A DNA stretch of 58,147 nucleotides. Origin: Candidatus Zipacnadia bacterium. GTDB taxonomy: Bacteria > Armatimonadota > Zipacnadia > Zipacnadales > UBA5352. The notes under the pieces were generated by a model. That model saw nothing but the letters and a program-made list of their open reading frames with translations, was not told the origin of the DNA and searched no databases. Each line of letters opens with the position of its first letter. Within the stretch, counting starts at the first letter, position 1. The translations under genes and the position numbers were made by a program. The DNA is taken from NCBI GenBank assembly GCA_029821635.1, contig JALGSW010000007.1, positions 1 to 58,147 on the forward strand. Reading direction: 5' to 3'. Below, in pieces: positions 36,995 to 46,094 of this stretch.

Positions 36995-37124
36995 CAGGTC
37001 TTGGCCCGTCGGCACGGCAGGCGTCGCGGGGAAGTGGCGGGAGCCGGTCGGCGGGACGTAGATGCGCCGGCTGGGACCCGATCGAGCGCGGCCGGACCGG
37101 CGAGCACATACAGGAGGCAGGACG

Positions 37125-37652
37125 ATGGCAGAAGAGCGCGAGCAGGGCGAAGCGCAGCAGGAGCAGGCTGAGACCGAGGCGGCCGCGGCGGCGCCGAGTG
37201 AGCAGCAGGCCCCGGCCCCGGCTCAGGAGGAGCAGCGCCGCGAGGGTCGCCCGCAGGGCGGTCCTGGTGGCCCCGGCGGACCGCCGGGACGGCGTGGCGC
37301 GCCTCGTGGGGCGCAGGGCCGCGCGTACATCAAGGCTACCTTCAACAATACCATCATCAGCATCACGGACCAGCGCGGCAACGTGCTGACCTGGCAGAGC
37401 GGCGGGACCGTGGGCTTCAAGGGCACGCGCAAGGGCACCCCGTTCGCGGCGCAGCTTGCGGGTGAGAACGCTGCCCGCAAAGCGATGGACGCTGGCATTC
37501 GCCGGATTGATGTGTTCACGAAGGGCCCGGGATCGGGGCGGGAGACCGCCGTCCGGGCGATGCAGGCGGTTGGGATGGACGTCGGTGAGATCAAGGACGT
37601 TACACCGACCCCGCACAACGGCTGCCGACCGAAGAAGAGGCGACGGATGTAA
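37125..37652 (+). CDS. rpsK: 30S ribosomal protein S11 with long N-terminal extension
   Basis: The 175-residue protein carries the S11 core from about residue 65 ([16 protein letters not shown]) to the C-terminal [11 protein letters not shown]. It is preceded by about 60 residues rich in Glu, Gln, Ala, Pro and Gly. Ordinary S11 is about 129 residues with roughly 20 residues before this core. ATG 37125 follows AGGAGG and the extension stays in frame, so I take it as translated. S11 lies at the mRNA exit side of the platform. Confidence 0.95.
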   Translation: MAEEREQGEAQQEQAETEAAAAAPSEQQAPAPAQEEQRREGRPQGGPGGPGGPPGRRGAPRGAQGRAYIKATFNNTIISITDQRGNVLTWQSGGTVGFKGTRKGTPFAAQLAGENAARKAMDAGIRRIDVFTKGPGSGRETAVRAMQAVGMDVGEIKDVTPTPHNGCRPKKRRRM

Positions 37653-37708
37653 CGGCAGGTTGGCGGCGGCCTTCGGGCCGCGCGACCGCCTGCGGAGGTG
37701 AGTCTTGC

Positions 37709-38338
37709 ATGGCGCGACATACCGGACCGGTCTGCCGGCTCTGCCGGCGTGAAGGACAGAAGCTGTTTCTGAAGGGCGAGCGCTGCCACGGACCCAAGTG
37801 CGCGATGGAGCGGAAGAACTACCCGCCCGGCGAGCACGGGAACTCGAGGCGCGGTCGGCGCCGCCCGTCGGACTACGCACTCCAGCTCCGCGAGAAGCAG
37901 AAGCTGCGAGCCATCTACGGACTGCTCGAGCGCCCCTTCCGGCGCTGCGTGGAGCGTGCACTCAAGTCGAAGGGCGTCACGGGCTTCATGCTCCTGTCGC
38001 TGCTTGAGCGGCGTCTCGACAGCGTGCTGCGGCGCGCGGGCTTCGCGACGAGTCAGAACCAGGCCCGTCAGCTCGTGCGACACCGGCACGTGTCGGTGAA
38101 CGGACACGTGTGCGACGTCCCCTCGCGGCTGGTGCGGGAGGGCGACGAGGTCGAGATTCGTGAGAACTCGAAGGACTCGATGCATCTGAACGCGGCCATC
38201 GCGCGGGGCTACCAGGTTCCGGGCTGGCTGAACGTCGATACCGGCACCAAGGTCATCGTCGTCGCTCGGATGCCCGAGCCCGAGGATATTCAGGTGGATG
38301 TTGACGAGCAGCAGGTCGTCGAGTTCTACTCCCGCTGA
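37709..38338 (+). CDS. rpsD: 30S ribosomal protein S4, zinc type
   Basis: The 209-residue assembly-initiator protein has ligands C9, C12, C26 and C31 (C-x2-C-x13-C-x4-C), the Thermus-type zinc form. The S4 RNA-binding domain (LLERRLDSVLRRAGFATSQNQARQLVRHRHV) follows. In other bacteria S4 regulates this section of the operon. It lies between rpsK and rpoA, as usual. Confidence 0.97.
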   Translation: MARHTGPVCRLCRREGQKLFLKGERCHGPKCAMERKNYPPGEHGNSRRGRRRPSDYALQLREKQKLRAIYGLLERPFRRCVERALKSKGVTGFMLLSLLERRLDSVLRRAGFATSQNQARQLVRHRHVSVNGHVCDVPSRLVREGDEVEIRENSKDSMHLNAAIARGYQVPGWLNVDTGTKVIVVARMPEPEDIQVDVDEQQVVEFYSR

Positions 38339-38405
38339 CACAGTGTGACAGCCCGTGATGGCGGGTGCGTTCGCGTGCTCGCGATCGCGAAAAGGAGAGT
38401 ATTCA

Positions 38406-39392
38406 ATGATAGAAGAGCTGGCCCCCGGCATGGTGGCGCTGGAGCTTTCCGAGAAGTACGGGAAGTTCGCCATTGAGCCGCTGGAGCGGGGTTTTGGGCA
38501 TACGCTGGGGAACGCCTTCAGGCGCGTTCTCCTGGCGCATATCCCCGGCGCCGCGGTGACCGATGTGCGGATCGACGGCGTCCCGCATGCATTCACCACC
38601 ATTGAGGGCGTCTACGAAGACGCGACGGAGATCTGCCTTAACATCAAGGAGCTTGCGATCAAGTTCCACGACGAGGCGGATGACGATGAGGAGCATGTCG
38701 CGCGCATCGAGGCCGAGGGCAAGGGCGAGGTGCTGGCCGGCGACATCAAGTGCCCGCCGGGGATCGAGATCATCAACCCCGAGGTGCACATCGCTGAGCT
38801 GACCGAGGACGATTCGACGCTCTACATCGACCTGTGGATCCAGCGCAGCACGGGCTACCAGCCGGTGGAGGAGGCGGGGCGCGAGAAGCGGTCTGGCGAC
38901 GTCATCGCCCTCGATACACTCTTCTCGCCGGTAGCGCGTGCAACCTACCGCGTCGAGGCGACGCGGCTGGGCCATCGGACGGACCTTGATCGGCTGATGC
39001 TGGAAGTGTGGGGCAACGGAACGATCATGCCCGACGATGCCGTGCGCGGTGCAGCCGAGATCCTGGTGCGCTACATCACGATCTTCTCGGAGATCGAGCT
39101 GCCGGTCCAGGCTGAGGAGGAGGAGGCGCCGGCGGAGGAGGAGGTCAAGAACAAGATCCTCTCCTTCCCGATCGAGGAGATGGAGTTCTCGGTGCGCACC
39201 TTCAACTGCCTGAAGAAGGAGAACATCGACACGGTCGGCGAGTTGATTCAGCAGACCGAAGAGGACCTGCTGAACATCCGCAACTTCGGGAAGCGCTCGC
39301 TAGAAGAGGTCATAGAGAAGCTGGCGGCGGTGGAACTGGCGTTGACGGAACCGGCGGCCGCCGAGGAACTGGTAGAGGAAGAGGACGGCTAA
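38406..39392 (+). CDS. rpoA: RNA polymerase alpha subunit
   Basis: The 328-residue protein has an N-terminal dimerisation domain ([17 protein letters not shown]). An acidic linker ([13 protein letters not shown]) joins it to the C-terminal helix-hairpin-helix domain ([29 protein letters not shown]), which contacts UP elements and activators. ATG 38406 follows AAGGAGAG. A short acidic tail closes the protein. It completes the core polymerase with RpoB and RpoC encoded upstream. Confidence 0.97.
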   Translation: MIEELAPGMVALELSEKYGKFAIEPLERGFGHTLGNAFRRVLLAHIPGAAVTDVRIDGVPHAFTTIEGVYEDATEICLNIKELAIKFHDEADDDEEHVARIEAEGKGEVLAGDIKCPPGIEIINPEVHIAELTEDDSTLYIDLWIQRSTGYQPVEEAGREKRSGDVIALDTLFSPVARATYRVEATRLGHRTDLDRLMLEVWGNGTIMPDDAVRGAAEILVRYITIFSEIELPVQAEEEEAPAEEEVKNKILSFPIEEMEFSVRTFNCLKKENIDTVGELIQQTEEDLLNIRNFGKRSLEEVIEKLAAVELALTEPAAAEELVEEEDG

Positions 39393-39438
39393 GACGACCA
39401 CCGGTGCCCGCGCGGGCCGTGCCGAAGGAACGAGACTT

Positions 39439-39792
39439 ATGCGACATCGCAAGGATCACAGAAAACTGGGGCGGGCCACCGACCAGCGCATAGCACTGCT
39501 GCGCAGTCAGGTGGACGCACTGCTGCGGTACGAGAAGATCAAGACTACCGTGCAGAAGGCAAAAGAGACCCAGCGGATGGCGGAGAAGGTCATCACCACC
39601 GCCAAGCGCGGGGATCTGCACTCCCGACGACTGGTGCTGCGCCTGGTCCGTGACAAGGACCTCGTCGCCCACCTGTTCGAGGAGATCGCGCCGCGCTACG
39701 CCGATCGCAATGGCGGCTACACGCGCGTCGTCCGCGCCGGTCGGCGCACCGGCGACAACGCCGAGATGGCCATCCTGGAGCTGACGGACTAG
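39439..39792 (+). CDS. rplQ: 50S ribosomal protein L17
   Basis: The 117-residue protein has [12 protein letters not shown], the [22 protein letters not shown] segment and [11 protein letters not shown] at the C-terminus. It is the usual last gene of the alpha operon and is followed by truA. Confidence 0.97.
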   Translation: MRHRKDHRKLGRATDQRIALLRSQVDALLRYEKIKTTVQKAKETQRMAEKVITTAKRGDLHSRRLVLRLVRDKDLVAHLFEEIAPRYADRNGGYTRVVRAGRRTGDNAEMAILELTD

Positions 39793-39808
39793 GCTGGCGG
39801 ACAGGGCG

Positions 39809-40543
39809 ATGCGGAAGCTACTGCTGGTCGTGCAGTACGACGGCACCGACTACTTCGGGTTCCAGCGGCAGCCCGCCCTGCCGACGATCCAGGGCGAGCT
39901 GGAGGACGCACTGAGCCAGCTCCTCGGGCGGCGGACGACCATCACCGGGGCGGGCCGCACCGACGCGGGTGTGCATGCCCTGGGCCAGAGCGTGACCTTT
40001 GAGACGGACAGTCCGATCCCGGCCGTACGCACGGTGGCTGCGCTCAACGCGCTGCTGCCCGACGCGGTCGCCGTGGTTGAGGCGACAGAGGTGCCGGAGA
40101 GCTTTCATCCGCGCTACGGCGCGCTCGGGAAGCTCTACGGCTACCGCATCCTCACCCGGGCGCTACGCTCGCCCTTCATCGGGCGCTACGCGTGGCATGT
40201 GACGTGGGAGCTGGACCTCGACGCGATGCGCGAGGCGGCAGGAGTGCTGCTGGGCGAGCACGACTTCGTCGCTTTCAGTTCATCGGGCAGCTCTGTCGAG
40301 GACACGGTTCGCGAGCTGCGGCGTCTCGATGTCGAGCGGCATGGCGACATGATCGAGGTGCGAGCGGAGGCGAACGGCTTCCTCTACATGATGGTTCGCC
40401 GGATCGTTGGGACGCTCGTGGACGCCGGGCGCGGGCTGGTGACGGTTGACGAGGTGCGTGAGGTGCTGCGCAGCCTGGACCGGACGCGCGTCAAGACGAT
40501 GGCGCCGCCGCAGGGCCTGACGCTGATCAAGGTAATCTACTGA
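39809..40543 (+). CDS. truA: tRNA pseudouridine(38–40) synthase
   Basis: The 244-residue enzyme isomerises uridines in the anticodon arm of tRNAs. The catalytic Asp is D52 in GAGRTDAGVHALGQ. DGTDYFGFQRQP and the C-terminal GLTLIKVIY are typical. It lies between rplQ and rplM, an order common in Gram-positive-type clusters. Confidence 0.95.
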   Translation: MRKLLLVVQYDGTDYFGFQRQPALPTIQGELEDALSQLLGRRTTITGAGRTDAGVHALGQSVTFETDSPIPAVRTVAALNALLPDAVAVVEATEVPESFHPRYGALGKLYGYRILTRALRSPFIGRYAWHVTWELDLDAMREAAGVLLGEHDFVAFSSSGSSVEDTVRELRRLDVERHGDMIEVRAEANGFLYMMVRRIVGTLVDAGRGLVTVDEVREVLRSLDRTRVKTMAPPQGLTLIKVIY

Positions 40544-40555
40544 GGAGAAATCACG

Positions 40556-40990
40556 ATGCACAATAAGACAGTGTCGGCGAATCCGGCGCAGGTGGAGCGA
40601 AGCTGGTACATCGTGAGCGCCCGCGGCAAGGTTCTTGGGCGGCTCGCGGCCGAAGTTGCGACGATCCTGCGCGGGAAGCACCGGCCGGACTACACTCCGC
40701 ATGTGGACTGCGGCGACTTCGTCATCGTGACGGACGCGGCGGAAGTGGAGTTGACGGGCAACAAGCTCGAGGACAAGAGGCGTTACTGGCACACCGGGTA
40801 TATCGGGCACCTGCGCTCGCGGAGCTACGGCGAGCTGCTCGAGCGTGATCCCGCGGACGTCATCCGGCGGGCGATTGGCGGGATGCTCCCGCACAACATC
40901 CTCGGCCGCAAGATGCTCAAGAAGCTCAAGGTCTACGCGGGCTCGGAGCACCCGCACGAGGCGCAGCAGCCCGAACCGCTGGAGTTGTAG
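40556..40990 (+). CDS. rplM: 50S ribosomal protein L13
   Basis: The 144-residue protein has RSWYIVSARGKVLGRLAAEVA, HTGYIGHLRSRSYGELLE and GMLPHNILGRKMLKKLKVY. It is an early 50S assembly protein, always paired with rpsI downstream, as here. Confidence 0.97.
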   Translation: MHNKTVSANPAQVERSWYIVSARGKVLGRLAAEVATILRGKHRPDYTPHVDCGDFVIVTDAAEVELTGNKLEDKRRYWHTGYIGHLRSRSYGELLERDPADVIRRAIGGMLPHNILGRKMLKKLKVYAGSEHPHEAQQPEPLEL

Positions 40991-41021
40991 AGCGCCCGAT
41001 AGATATTGCCAGGAGGCGACC

Positions 41022-41417
41022 ATGCCGAACTACGCAGGGTACGGAACAGGGCGGCGCAAGGAAGCCGTCGCCAAGGTCTGGCTGATCCAGGGCGGATCAG
41101 GTCAGATCCAGATCAACGGGCAGAGCCCGCTCGACTACCTCAGGCGCGACCGTCTCGCGGTGATTGTGCGCGAGCCCTTTGACACGACCGAGACCGGCGA
41201 CCGCTACGATGTCAAGTGCATCGTGCTGGGCGGCGGGCTGACGGGTCAGGCGGGAGCGGTGCGTCACGGCATCGCGAACGCGCTGGTGGATGCCGATGCG
41301 GACCACCGGCGCCTCCTCGGGCCGGCCGGGCTGCTCACGCGCGATCCGCGCGTCAAAGAGCGCAAGCACGCCGGCTTCCGCAAGGCGCGGCGCGCGAAGC
41401 AGTTCTCGAAGCGCTGA
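41022..41417 (+). CDS. rpsI: 30S ribosomal protein S9
   Basis: The 131-residue protein ends RKARRAKQFSKR, whose C-terminal Lys-Arg contacts P-site tRNA. GYGTGRRKEAVAKVWL is the N-terminal signature. ATG 41022 follows AGGAGG by 7 bases; upstream in-frame sequence overlaps rplM. Last gene of the large operon. Confidence 0.97.
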   Translation: MPNYAGYGTGRRKEAVAKVWLIQGGSGQIQINGQSPLDYLRRDRLAVIVREPFDTTETGDRYDVKCIVLGGGLTGQAGAVRHGIANALVDADADHRRLLGPAGLLTRDPRVKERKHAGFRKARRAKQFSKR

Positions 41418-41553
41418 CGGGACTACATCGGCGTGCGCGCACGGCACGGCAGCGGCTATTCCTTTTGGATGGTCAGGATACAGGCAATGGCGGTGGCAAG
41501 CAGCGCGCCGCCGACGGGCCCGCAGCCCGTTGCGCACGCTTGATCGGATACCG

Positions 41554-41585
41554 GGGCCGCCACCAACGCGTGGCGGCCCTTCTTC
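41554..41585 (+). terminator. Rho-independent terminator closing the ribosomal operon
   Basis: GGGCCGCCAC (41554–41563) pairs with GTGGCGGCCC (41570–41579) over a 6-base loop, followed by TTCTTC. It is the clearest stop for the transcript that begins near 17859. Confidence 0.85.
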
Positions 41586-41661
41586 GTGCCTGCAATACGA
41601 AACCCCAGGGCGGTCGAGGCAGTCTATTGACCAAAGACCTCGACAAGGAGCCTGATTGACC

Positions 41662-43593
41662 ATGCGTTCGCTGCGTCAGTTCGTGCCGATCCTCCTGGGC
41701 CTCGCGACCCTCGTGCCCGCGTGCGCGGCCGAACACGGTCCGTATCTGACGCTGCTGGTGGCTCAGCAGGGGCTGGAGCAGTGGGAGCGCACGCATCCGG
41801 CGGACGCGGAGGCGCCACAGAGCCCACTACTGACGGACGCGGGCGGTCGCGCGAACATCGCGGAAACGAACCTCAATTGGGCGGTCGCCCTGCTGCGCAG
41901 CGGTGGGCGCCCCGAGCTGGCGGCGCAGGTGGTCGTGGCGGCCCTGGCTCATCAGGACACCGCTGAGGGCTCGAAGACGCGTGGGCTGTTCCGCTGGTAC
42001 GCCGATCCAGACGAGCCCTACTCCGCGGACGCCACACTCTACCTTGCGCCCGCGCTGGCGGAGCTTGCGACGAATGCGGGCGGCGGCGAGTCCGGCGAGC
42101 AGCTTCGGGCGCGGGCGGCGCTCGCCCTGCAGGGCCTGCTGACGTCGGCGCGGCCCAAGGGCGGCTTCGGCGCGGCGATGTGGGCGGGCGGGGTCGCGGC
42201 GCTCGGGCAGGCGGTCAACGATCCGGCGGGCCAGACGGCCTCCGCGCAGATCACCGCCGAACTGTTGGCGCGTATGAAGCGCGATGGCCTCGGCGCGATC
42301 CCGAGCCCGACATTCGACGCGTTGCGCATCGGCGGCCTTCGTTGGGCACGGCAGCTTGCTACCGACGAGACGGCGCGCGCGACTGCCGACGCGTGTCTTC
42401 AGATCTGCTACGCCGACATGCTGCAGCGCTACGACCAGACCACCGCGATGGTGACCGGCGCGATCGGGAAGGCCTACCCGGGCGAGTACCTCGGGCAGAC
42501 GGGAGTGGCGCAGTACCTGCTGGCCTGTGACCTGCCTTCGGCGCTGGCGCAGACGCGGTCGGTTGCGCCGCTGGCGATGTACTTCACGATGTCCGAGTAT
42601 GCGATGCCTCCGGCGCTGCTGGCGATGGCCGAGGGCGAACGTGGGGCGGTGGAGGTGCGCTCGCGGGTGCCCGCGGCGGAGGGCGAGGGGATTGAGTCGC
42701 TGAGCACGTGCACGTGGGTCGGGACGGGGATGAGCCTCGGGACGATGAGCGGGCCGGTGGACGCCGGGCGCGTGCCGGTGCTGATGACCTGCGACCTGCC
42801 CGAGCGGCCGACGAGCTACCTCTACCCGTTTGGCGGTCCGGCGACCCTCCACTCGGCGCAGACGGGCGGGCTGGCGCTGTGCAGCTTTGGCTTCGATGGA
42901 GTCGGCCTGGGCCCGCGGGTGCGCGTCGGTGTGGCGTGCGTGATGGGCAGGCGCGATCAGATCGATCGGGTGCTCATCGGCCGCCACGAGTGGGTCGAGC
43001 AGCCTGAGGCGATCGGTCAGAACACGGTGGTGGCGGTGCGGCGCGGGAACACGTTCGTGGGGCTGAAGATCCTCGACACGGGGCCTGCGGAGTCGAGCCC
43101 CGCGCCGATCAAGCCCGGCGGCATCGAGTGGTTTGCCGAGGGGAACATGGACTCGCTGGTGCTGAAGGTTTACGGACGCCGAGCGGACTACGTGCTCGAC
43201 AAGCCGATGTACGACGTGAAGGTCGGACTGCTGGTCGAAGTGGCGCCTGCGTCGCAGTTCGGCGGGCTCGAGGAGTTCGCCGAGCACGTCTCGTCGCGGC
43301 GAGTGGCCCAGAGCACTTCGACGGAGAGCATCCGGACGGATGTGACGGACAACCCGGGGATTCCGGGGCGGCATGAGATCAAGTCGCTGTCGCAGATGAA
43401 GTGGGCGCGATACCTCTATCACGACATCGCGCTGCGAGATGAGACGCTTGGGCTGGGGCTGATCGAGGAACTGCTGCGCGACCAGATCGTGTCGCGGACG
43501 CTGCCGGTGGAGCTCCCGGAGGACTACCTGTGGGCGTCGCCGGGTCTGTCGCTGGTGCGGGGTGGCGAGCCGCTGATCGGCCCGCAGCCGTGA
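41662..43593 (+). CDS. Secreted protein of unknown function
   Basis: The 643-residue protein has an N-terminal signal peptide (MRSLRQFVPILLGLATLVPA, cleavage near ACAAEH). Residues 30–300 are helical and alanine-rich, with patterns like an alpha/alpha barrel (for example NLNWAVALL, RGLFRWYADPDEPYSADATLYL). Residues 320–560 look beta-rich, so a toroid plus beta-sandwich plan as in lyases or hydrolases is conceivable, but I see no diagnostic catalytic motif. ATG 41662 is chosen so the signal peptide starts cleanly; TTG 41656 is closer to AAGGAG. A 7-bp inverted repeat (41613–41619 / 41638–41644) lies just upstream of the ribosome site. Confidence 0.7.
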   Translation: MRSLRQFVPILLGLATLVPACAAEHGPYLTLLVAQQGLEQWERTHPADAEAPQSPLLTDAGGRANIAETNLNWAVALLRSGGRPELAAQVVVAALAHQDTAEGSKTRGLFRWYADPDEPYSADATLYLAPALAELATNAGGGESGEQLRARAALALQGLLTSARPKGGFGAAMWAGGVAALGQAVNDPAGQTASAQITAELLARMKRDGLGAIPSPTFDALRIGGLRWARQLATDETARATADACLQICYADMLQRYDQTTAMVTGAIGKAYPGEYLGQTGVAQYLLACDLPSALAQTRSVAPLAMYFTMSEYAMPPALLAMAEGERGAVEVRSRVPAAEGEGIESLSTCTWVGTGMSLGTMSGPVDAGRVPVLMTCDLPERPTSYLYPFGGPATLHSAQTGGLALCSFGFDGVGLGPRVRVGVACVMGRRDQIDRVLIGRHEWVEQPEAIGQNTVVAVRRGNTFVGLKILDTGPAESSPAPIKPGGIEWFAEGNMDSLVLKVYGRRADYVLDKPMYDVKVGLLVEVAPASQFGGLEEFAEHVSSRRVAQSTSTESIRTDVTDNPGIPGRHEIKSLSQMKWARYLYHDIALRDETLGLGLIEELLRDQIVSRTLPVELPEDYLWASPGLSLVRGGEPLIGPQP

Positions 43594-43624
43594 GGCCCCG
43601 ACCGTTTGAGGCACGAAGACGCGA

Positions 43625-43655
43625 AAGAACACGCCCGGTGACCGGGCGTGTTCTT
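43625..43655. terminator. Bidirectional terminator between convergent genes
   Basis: AAGAACACGCCCGGT (43625–43639) and ACCGGGCGTGTTCTT (43641–43655) are perfectly complementary over 15 bp. A-rich and T-rich ends allow function on both strands. It lies between the secreted protein (+) and the lipoprotein (−). Confidence 0.85.
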
Positions 43656-43688
43656 CGTTTCAGTGCCTTGCGGCCCTCGGGCGCGCGC

Positions 43689-43919
43689 TCAGAAGACCGG
43701 CGGTGAGGGCGGCTGCACTCCGCCTGTATCGCCGCCGGGGGGCGGCGGAGGCGGCGTGGTGCCACCGTCATCCGGCGGGGTGGGCGTGACGCCACCGTCG
43801 TCGGACCCGCTGCTGCCATCGACGGGGCCGACGTAGGGCAGGCTGTTCGACCCTTCACAGCCGGCCAGGATCATCGTGAGCACGATCATCAGGGCGAGCA
43901 CGAGACAGATCTTCTTCAC
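43689..43919 (-). CDS. Small proline/glycine-rich lipoprotein
   Basis: The 76-residue protein has a signal peptide ending in the lipobox LAGC (C21). After it come about 55 residues dominated by Pro, Gly, Asp, Thr and Ser, including a run of six prolines. Translation begins at GTG 43919 with GAGGAG 9 bases upstream. It is likely an envelope-anchored disordered peptide. No family recognised. Confidence 0.7.
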   Translation of the reverse strand: MKKICLVLALMIVLTMILAGCEGSNSLPYVGPVDGSSGSDDGGVTPTPPDDGGTTPPPPPPGGDTGGVQPPSPPVF

Positions 43920-44004
43920 AGCCGAACTCTCCTCGCAGTAGCGGTCGTTCCGCGGTATGAGTGTTCGTTGACCTCCGCTGGATCTCCTCCGCGACTGTAT
44001 GGTA

Positions 44005-44136
44005 TCAGTCGGCCGCGTTCGTGTCCAGTGCCTGAGTGCTCTCTTCGCCCGTCGGGGTGTACCAGATGTAAACCAGCAGCAGCGCGAGACACAGCGCCAT
44101 ATCGAGTCCGGTTATGTTGGTCAGCAGGTGTTCCAT
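44005..44136 (-). CDS. 43-residue single-pass membrane protein
   Basis: The predicted product starts MEHLLTNITGLDMALCLALL, has one hydrophobic segment (about residues 12–27) and ends in a polar tail. AAAGGAG lies 9 bases before the ATG at 44136. A consensus-like promoter (TTGACA-N17-TAAGCT) lies upstream on the same strand, which supports a real gene. No family recognised. Confidence 0.55.
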   Translation of the reverse strand: MEHLLTNITGLDMALCLALLLVYIWYTPTGEESTQALDTNAAD

Positions 44137-44170
44137 CCGTAGCGGCTCCTTTCTTCGAACGACAGTTCGT

Positions 44171-44199
44171 AGCTTAGCGCAATCGAACAGATGTGTCAA
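44171..44199 (-). promoter_or_regulatory. Sigma-70-type promoter for the 43-residue membrane protein
   Basis: On the minus strand TTGACA (44199–44194) is followed after 17 bases by TAAGCT (44176–44171). Transcription should start near 44164, about 28 bases before the predicted start codon. Confidence 0.65.
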
Positions 44200-44217
44200 C
44201 CGCTCGGGGAGATTGTT

Positions 44218-44267
44218 GGGTCAATTGTCTCAATGACTTGACCCGCACTCTTATTGTAGTGTAAGCT
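44218..44267 (+). promoter_or_regulatory. Promoter of the sat operon with overlapping inverted repeat
   Basis: TTGACC (44238–44243), an 18-base spacer and TAAGCT (44262–44267) form a plausible promoter. Its −35 box lies in the right arm of GGGTCAA (44218–44224) / TTGACCC (44238–44244), a 7-bp inverted repeat with a 13-base spacer. A protein bound there would occlude RNA polymerase, so it is an operator candidate. Confidence 0.55.
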
Positions 44268-44358
44268 GATCTCCAATAACACTCTGATAACAGCCTCGCT
44301 TGATGGCGGCAGAGAGAACCGCCGCGCCGGCCGAAGGCCGGGCGGGAAGGAGCACATG

Positions 44359-45513
44359 ATGATCGACCCACATGGCGGCACGCTGGTGAACCGCATCCTG
44401 AGCGGAGGGGCGCTGGAGGAGGCGCAGGCGCGGGCTGCGGAGCTTCCGAAGCTGGTGGTGGCCGATGAGATCGCCGGTGACGCGAGGAACCTCGCGCGCG
44501 GCGTGTTCAGCCCGCTCGAGGGCTTCGTCGGCCGCGCGCAGTTTGATGGCATCGTCAATGACGAGCGCCTGCCCGACGGCACCATCTACACGATCCCGAT
44601 CTTCCTGACCGTGGACAGTGCCGACGCGGTGTCCGTGGGCGGGGAGGTCGTGCTGTGTGCCGAGAGCGACCCGGAGACGCCGGTTGCGCTGATGACAGTC
44701 GAGGAGGTCTTCGAGTGGGACAAGGCGGCCGCGGCCGCGTCGGTCTTTGGCACCGATGACATGGCGCACCCCGGTGTTGCGGGCTACCACGCTCGCGGCG
44801 ACTACATCGTCGGCGGCCCGATCGACCTGCTCGACAACGACCGCGGCCCGTTCGCGAGGGTCAACCTGTTCCCGGCCGAGACGCGGGCGGCGTTCGAGGA
44901 GCGCGGCTGGCAGACGGTCTGCGCGTTCCAGACCCGCAACGTCCCGCACGCGGGGCACGAGGACCTGCAGAAGACCGTCCTGGGCCTCTGCGACGGGCTG
45001 ATGATCCAGCCGATCATCGGCAAGAAGAAGACCGGCGACTTCCGCGACGACGTCATCATCGCGGCGTACGAGGCACTGATTGCCAACTACTTCCACCCCG
45101 AGCGGGTCTTCCTCAACATCCTGCCGACGGAGATGCGCTACGCAGGCCCGAAGGAAGCGATCATGCACGGGATCATGCGCAAGAACTACGGTTGCACGCA
45201 CATTATCATTGGCCGCGACCACGCCGGAGTGGGCGACTACTACGGCGAGGAGGAGGCCATCGACAAGTTCGAGTCGCTGGCGGGCGAGCTGGGCATCCAG
45301 CCGATCACGATCCGCGGCGACTTCTGGTACTGCTGCACCTGCGGGCGGGTAGCGAGCAATCGCACGTGTCCGCATGAGGGCGAGGCCTGCCTGTCCTTCT
45401 CGGGGACGCAGATCCGCGCGATGATCGTCGATGGCACGCCGCCCCGGCCGGAGATCATGCGCACCGAGGTGTTCGAGACCATCCGGCAGTTTGAGCAGCC
45501 GTTCGTGCAGTAG
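44359..45513 (+). CDS. sat: Sulfate adenylyltransferase (ATP sulfurylase)
   Basis: The 384-residue enzyme makes adenosine 5'-phosphosulfate from ATP and sulfate. It shows the active-site QTRN (191–194), HAGH (197–200) and GRDHAGVGDYYG. A cysteine cluster (WYCCTCGRVASNRTCPHEGEAC region) fits the zinc-binding C-terminal motif of bacterial homo-oligomeric forms. The second of two adjacent ATGs is chosen for spacing from GGAG. It heads an operon with APS kinase, pointing to PAPS formation rather than dissimilatory sulfur metabolism. Confidence 0.95.
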   Translation: MIDPHGGTLVNRILSGGALEEAQARAAELPKLVVADEIAGDARNLARGVFSPLEGFVGRAQFDGIVNDERLPDGTIYTIPIFLTVDSADAVSVGGEVVLCAESDPETPVALMTVEEVFEWDKAAAAASVFGTDDMAHPGVAGYHARGDYIVGGPIDLLDNDRGPFARVNLFPAETRAAFEERGWQTVCAFQTRNVPHAGHEDLQKTVLGLCDGLMIQPIIGKKKTGDFRDDVIIAAYEALIANYFHPERVFLNILPTEMRYAGPKEAIMHGIMRKNYGCTHIIIGRDHAGVGDYYGEEEAIDKFESLAGELGIQPITIRGDFWYCCTCGRVASNRTCPHEGEACLSFSGTQIRAMIVDGTPPRPEIMRTEVFETIRQFEQPFVQ

Positions 45514-45542
45514 GGCGGCACCAGGAGAAAGAGGAGAGCACA

Positions 45543-46094
45543 ATGGAGCAGGGCATAGTCGTCTGGTTCACAGGGATACCCGCATCGGGCAAGTCCTCGA
45601 TCGCTACCGATGTTCAGAGGCGCCTGGAGGCCATGGGGCTGCCGGTGGAGAACCTCGATGCAGACGAGGTGCGCGCGAACCTGAGCCCGAACCTGGGCTA
45701 CACAGAAGAGGCGCGCAATGAGAACACGAAGCGGCTGGCGTGGTTCGCGAGCAAGCTCTCGGGCTATGGTGCGCACGTGATGATCGCCGCGGTGGCGCCG
45801 ATGGCGCGGTATCGCGACCGGGCGCGCGAGTGGTGCGAGAACTTCGTGGAGGTCTACGTGGAGACGCCGCTGGAGGTCTGCCAGCAGCGCGATCCCAAGG
45901 GCCTGTACGCTCGCGCCGCGCGCGGCGAGGTCAACGACATCGCGGGGATGCACCAGCCCTACGAGGCGCCGGCGACCCCGGAGGTCCACGTGCAGACCGC
46001 CGACCGCAGTATCGAGGAGTGCACCGGCGCGGTCATGGCGAAGCTCGTCGAAATGGGCTATCTCCCGGCAGCCGCACAGGAGGCCGCAGAGTAG
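45543..46094 (+). CDS. cysC: Adenylylsulfate kinase
   Basis: The 183-residue kinase converts APS plus ATP to PAPS. The P-loop is GIPASGKSS (11–19), and LDADEVRANLSPNLGYTEEA fits the APS-binding region. It lies 29 bases after sat with AAAGAGGAG upstream. No PAPS reductase or sulfite reductase is encoded nearby. The PAPS could feed sulfotransferases or an assimilation route encoded elsewhere. Confidence 0.93.
   Translation: MEQGIVVWFTGIPASGKSSIATDVQRRLEAMGLPVENLDADEVRANLSPNLGYTEEARNENTKRLAWFASKLSGYGAHVMIAAVAPMARYRDRAREWCENFVEVYVETPLEVCQQRDPKGLYARAARGEVNDIAGMHQPYEAPATPEVHVQTADRSIEECTGAVMAKLVEMGYLPAAAQEAAE

Noticed and set aside
41827..43632. 601-codon minus-strand frame opposite the secreted protein
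   Set aside because: The + strand frame has a signal peptide and a ribosome site; the antisense frame is His/Arg-rich noise.
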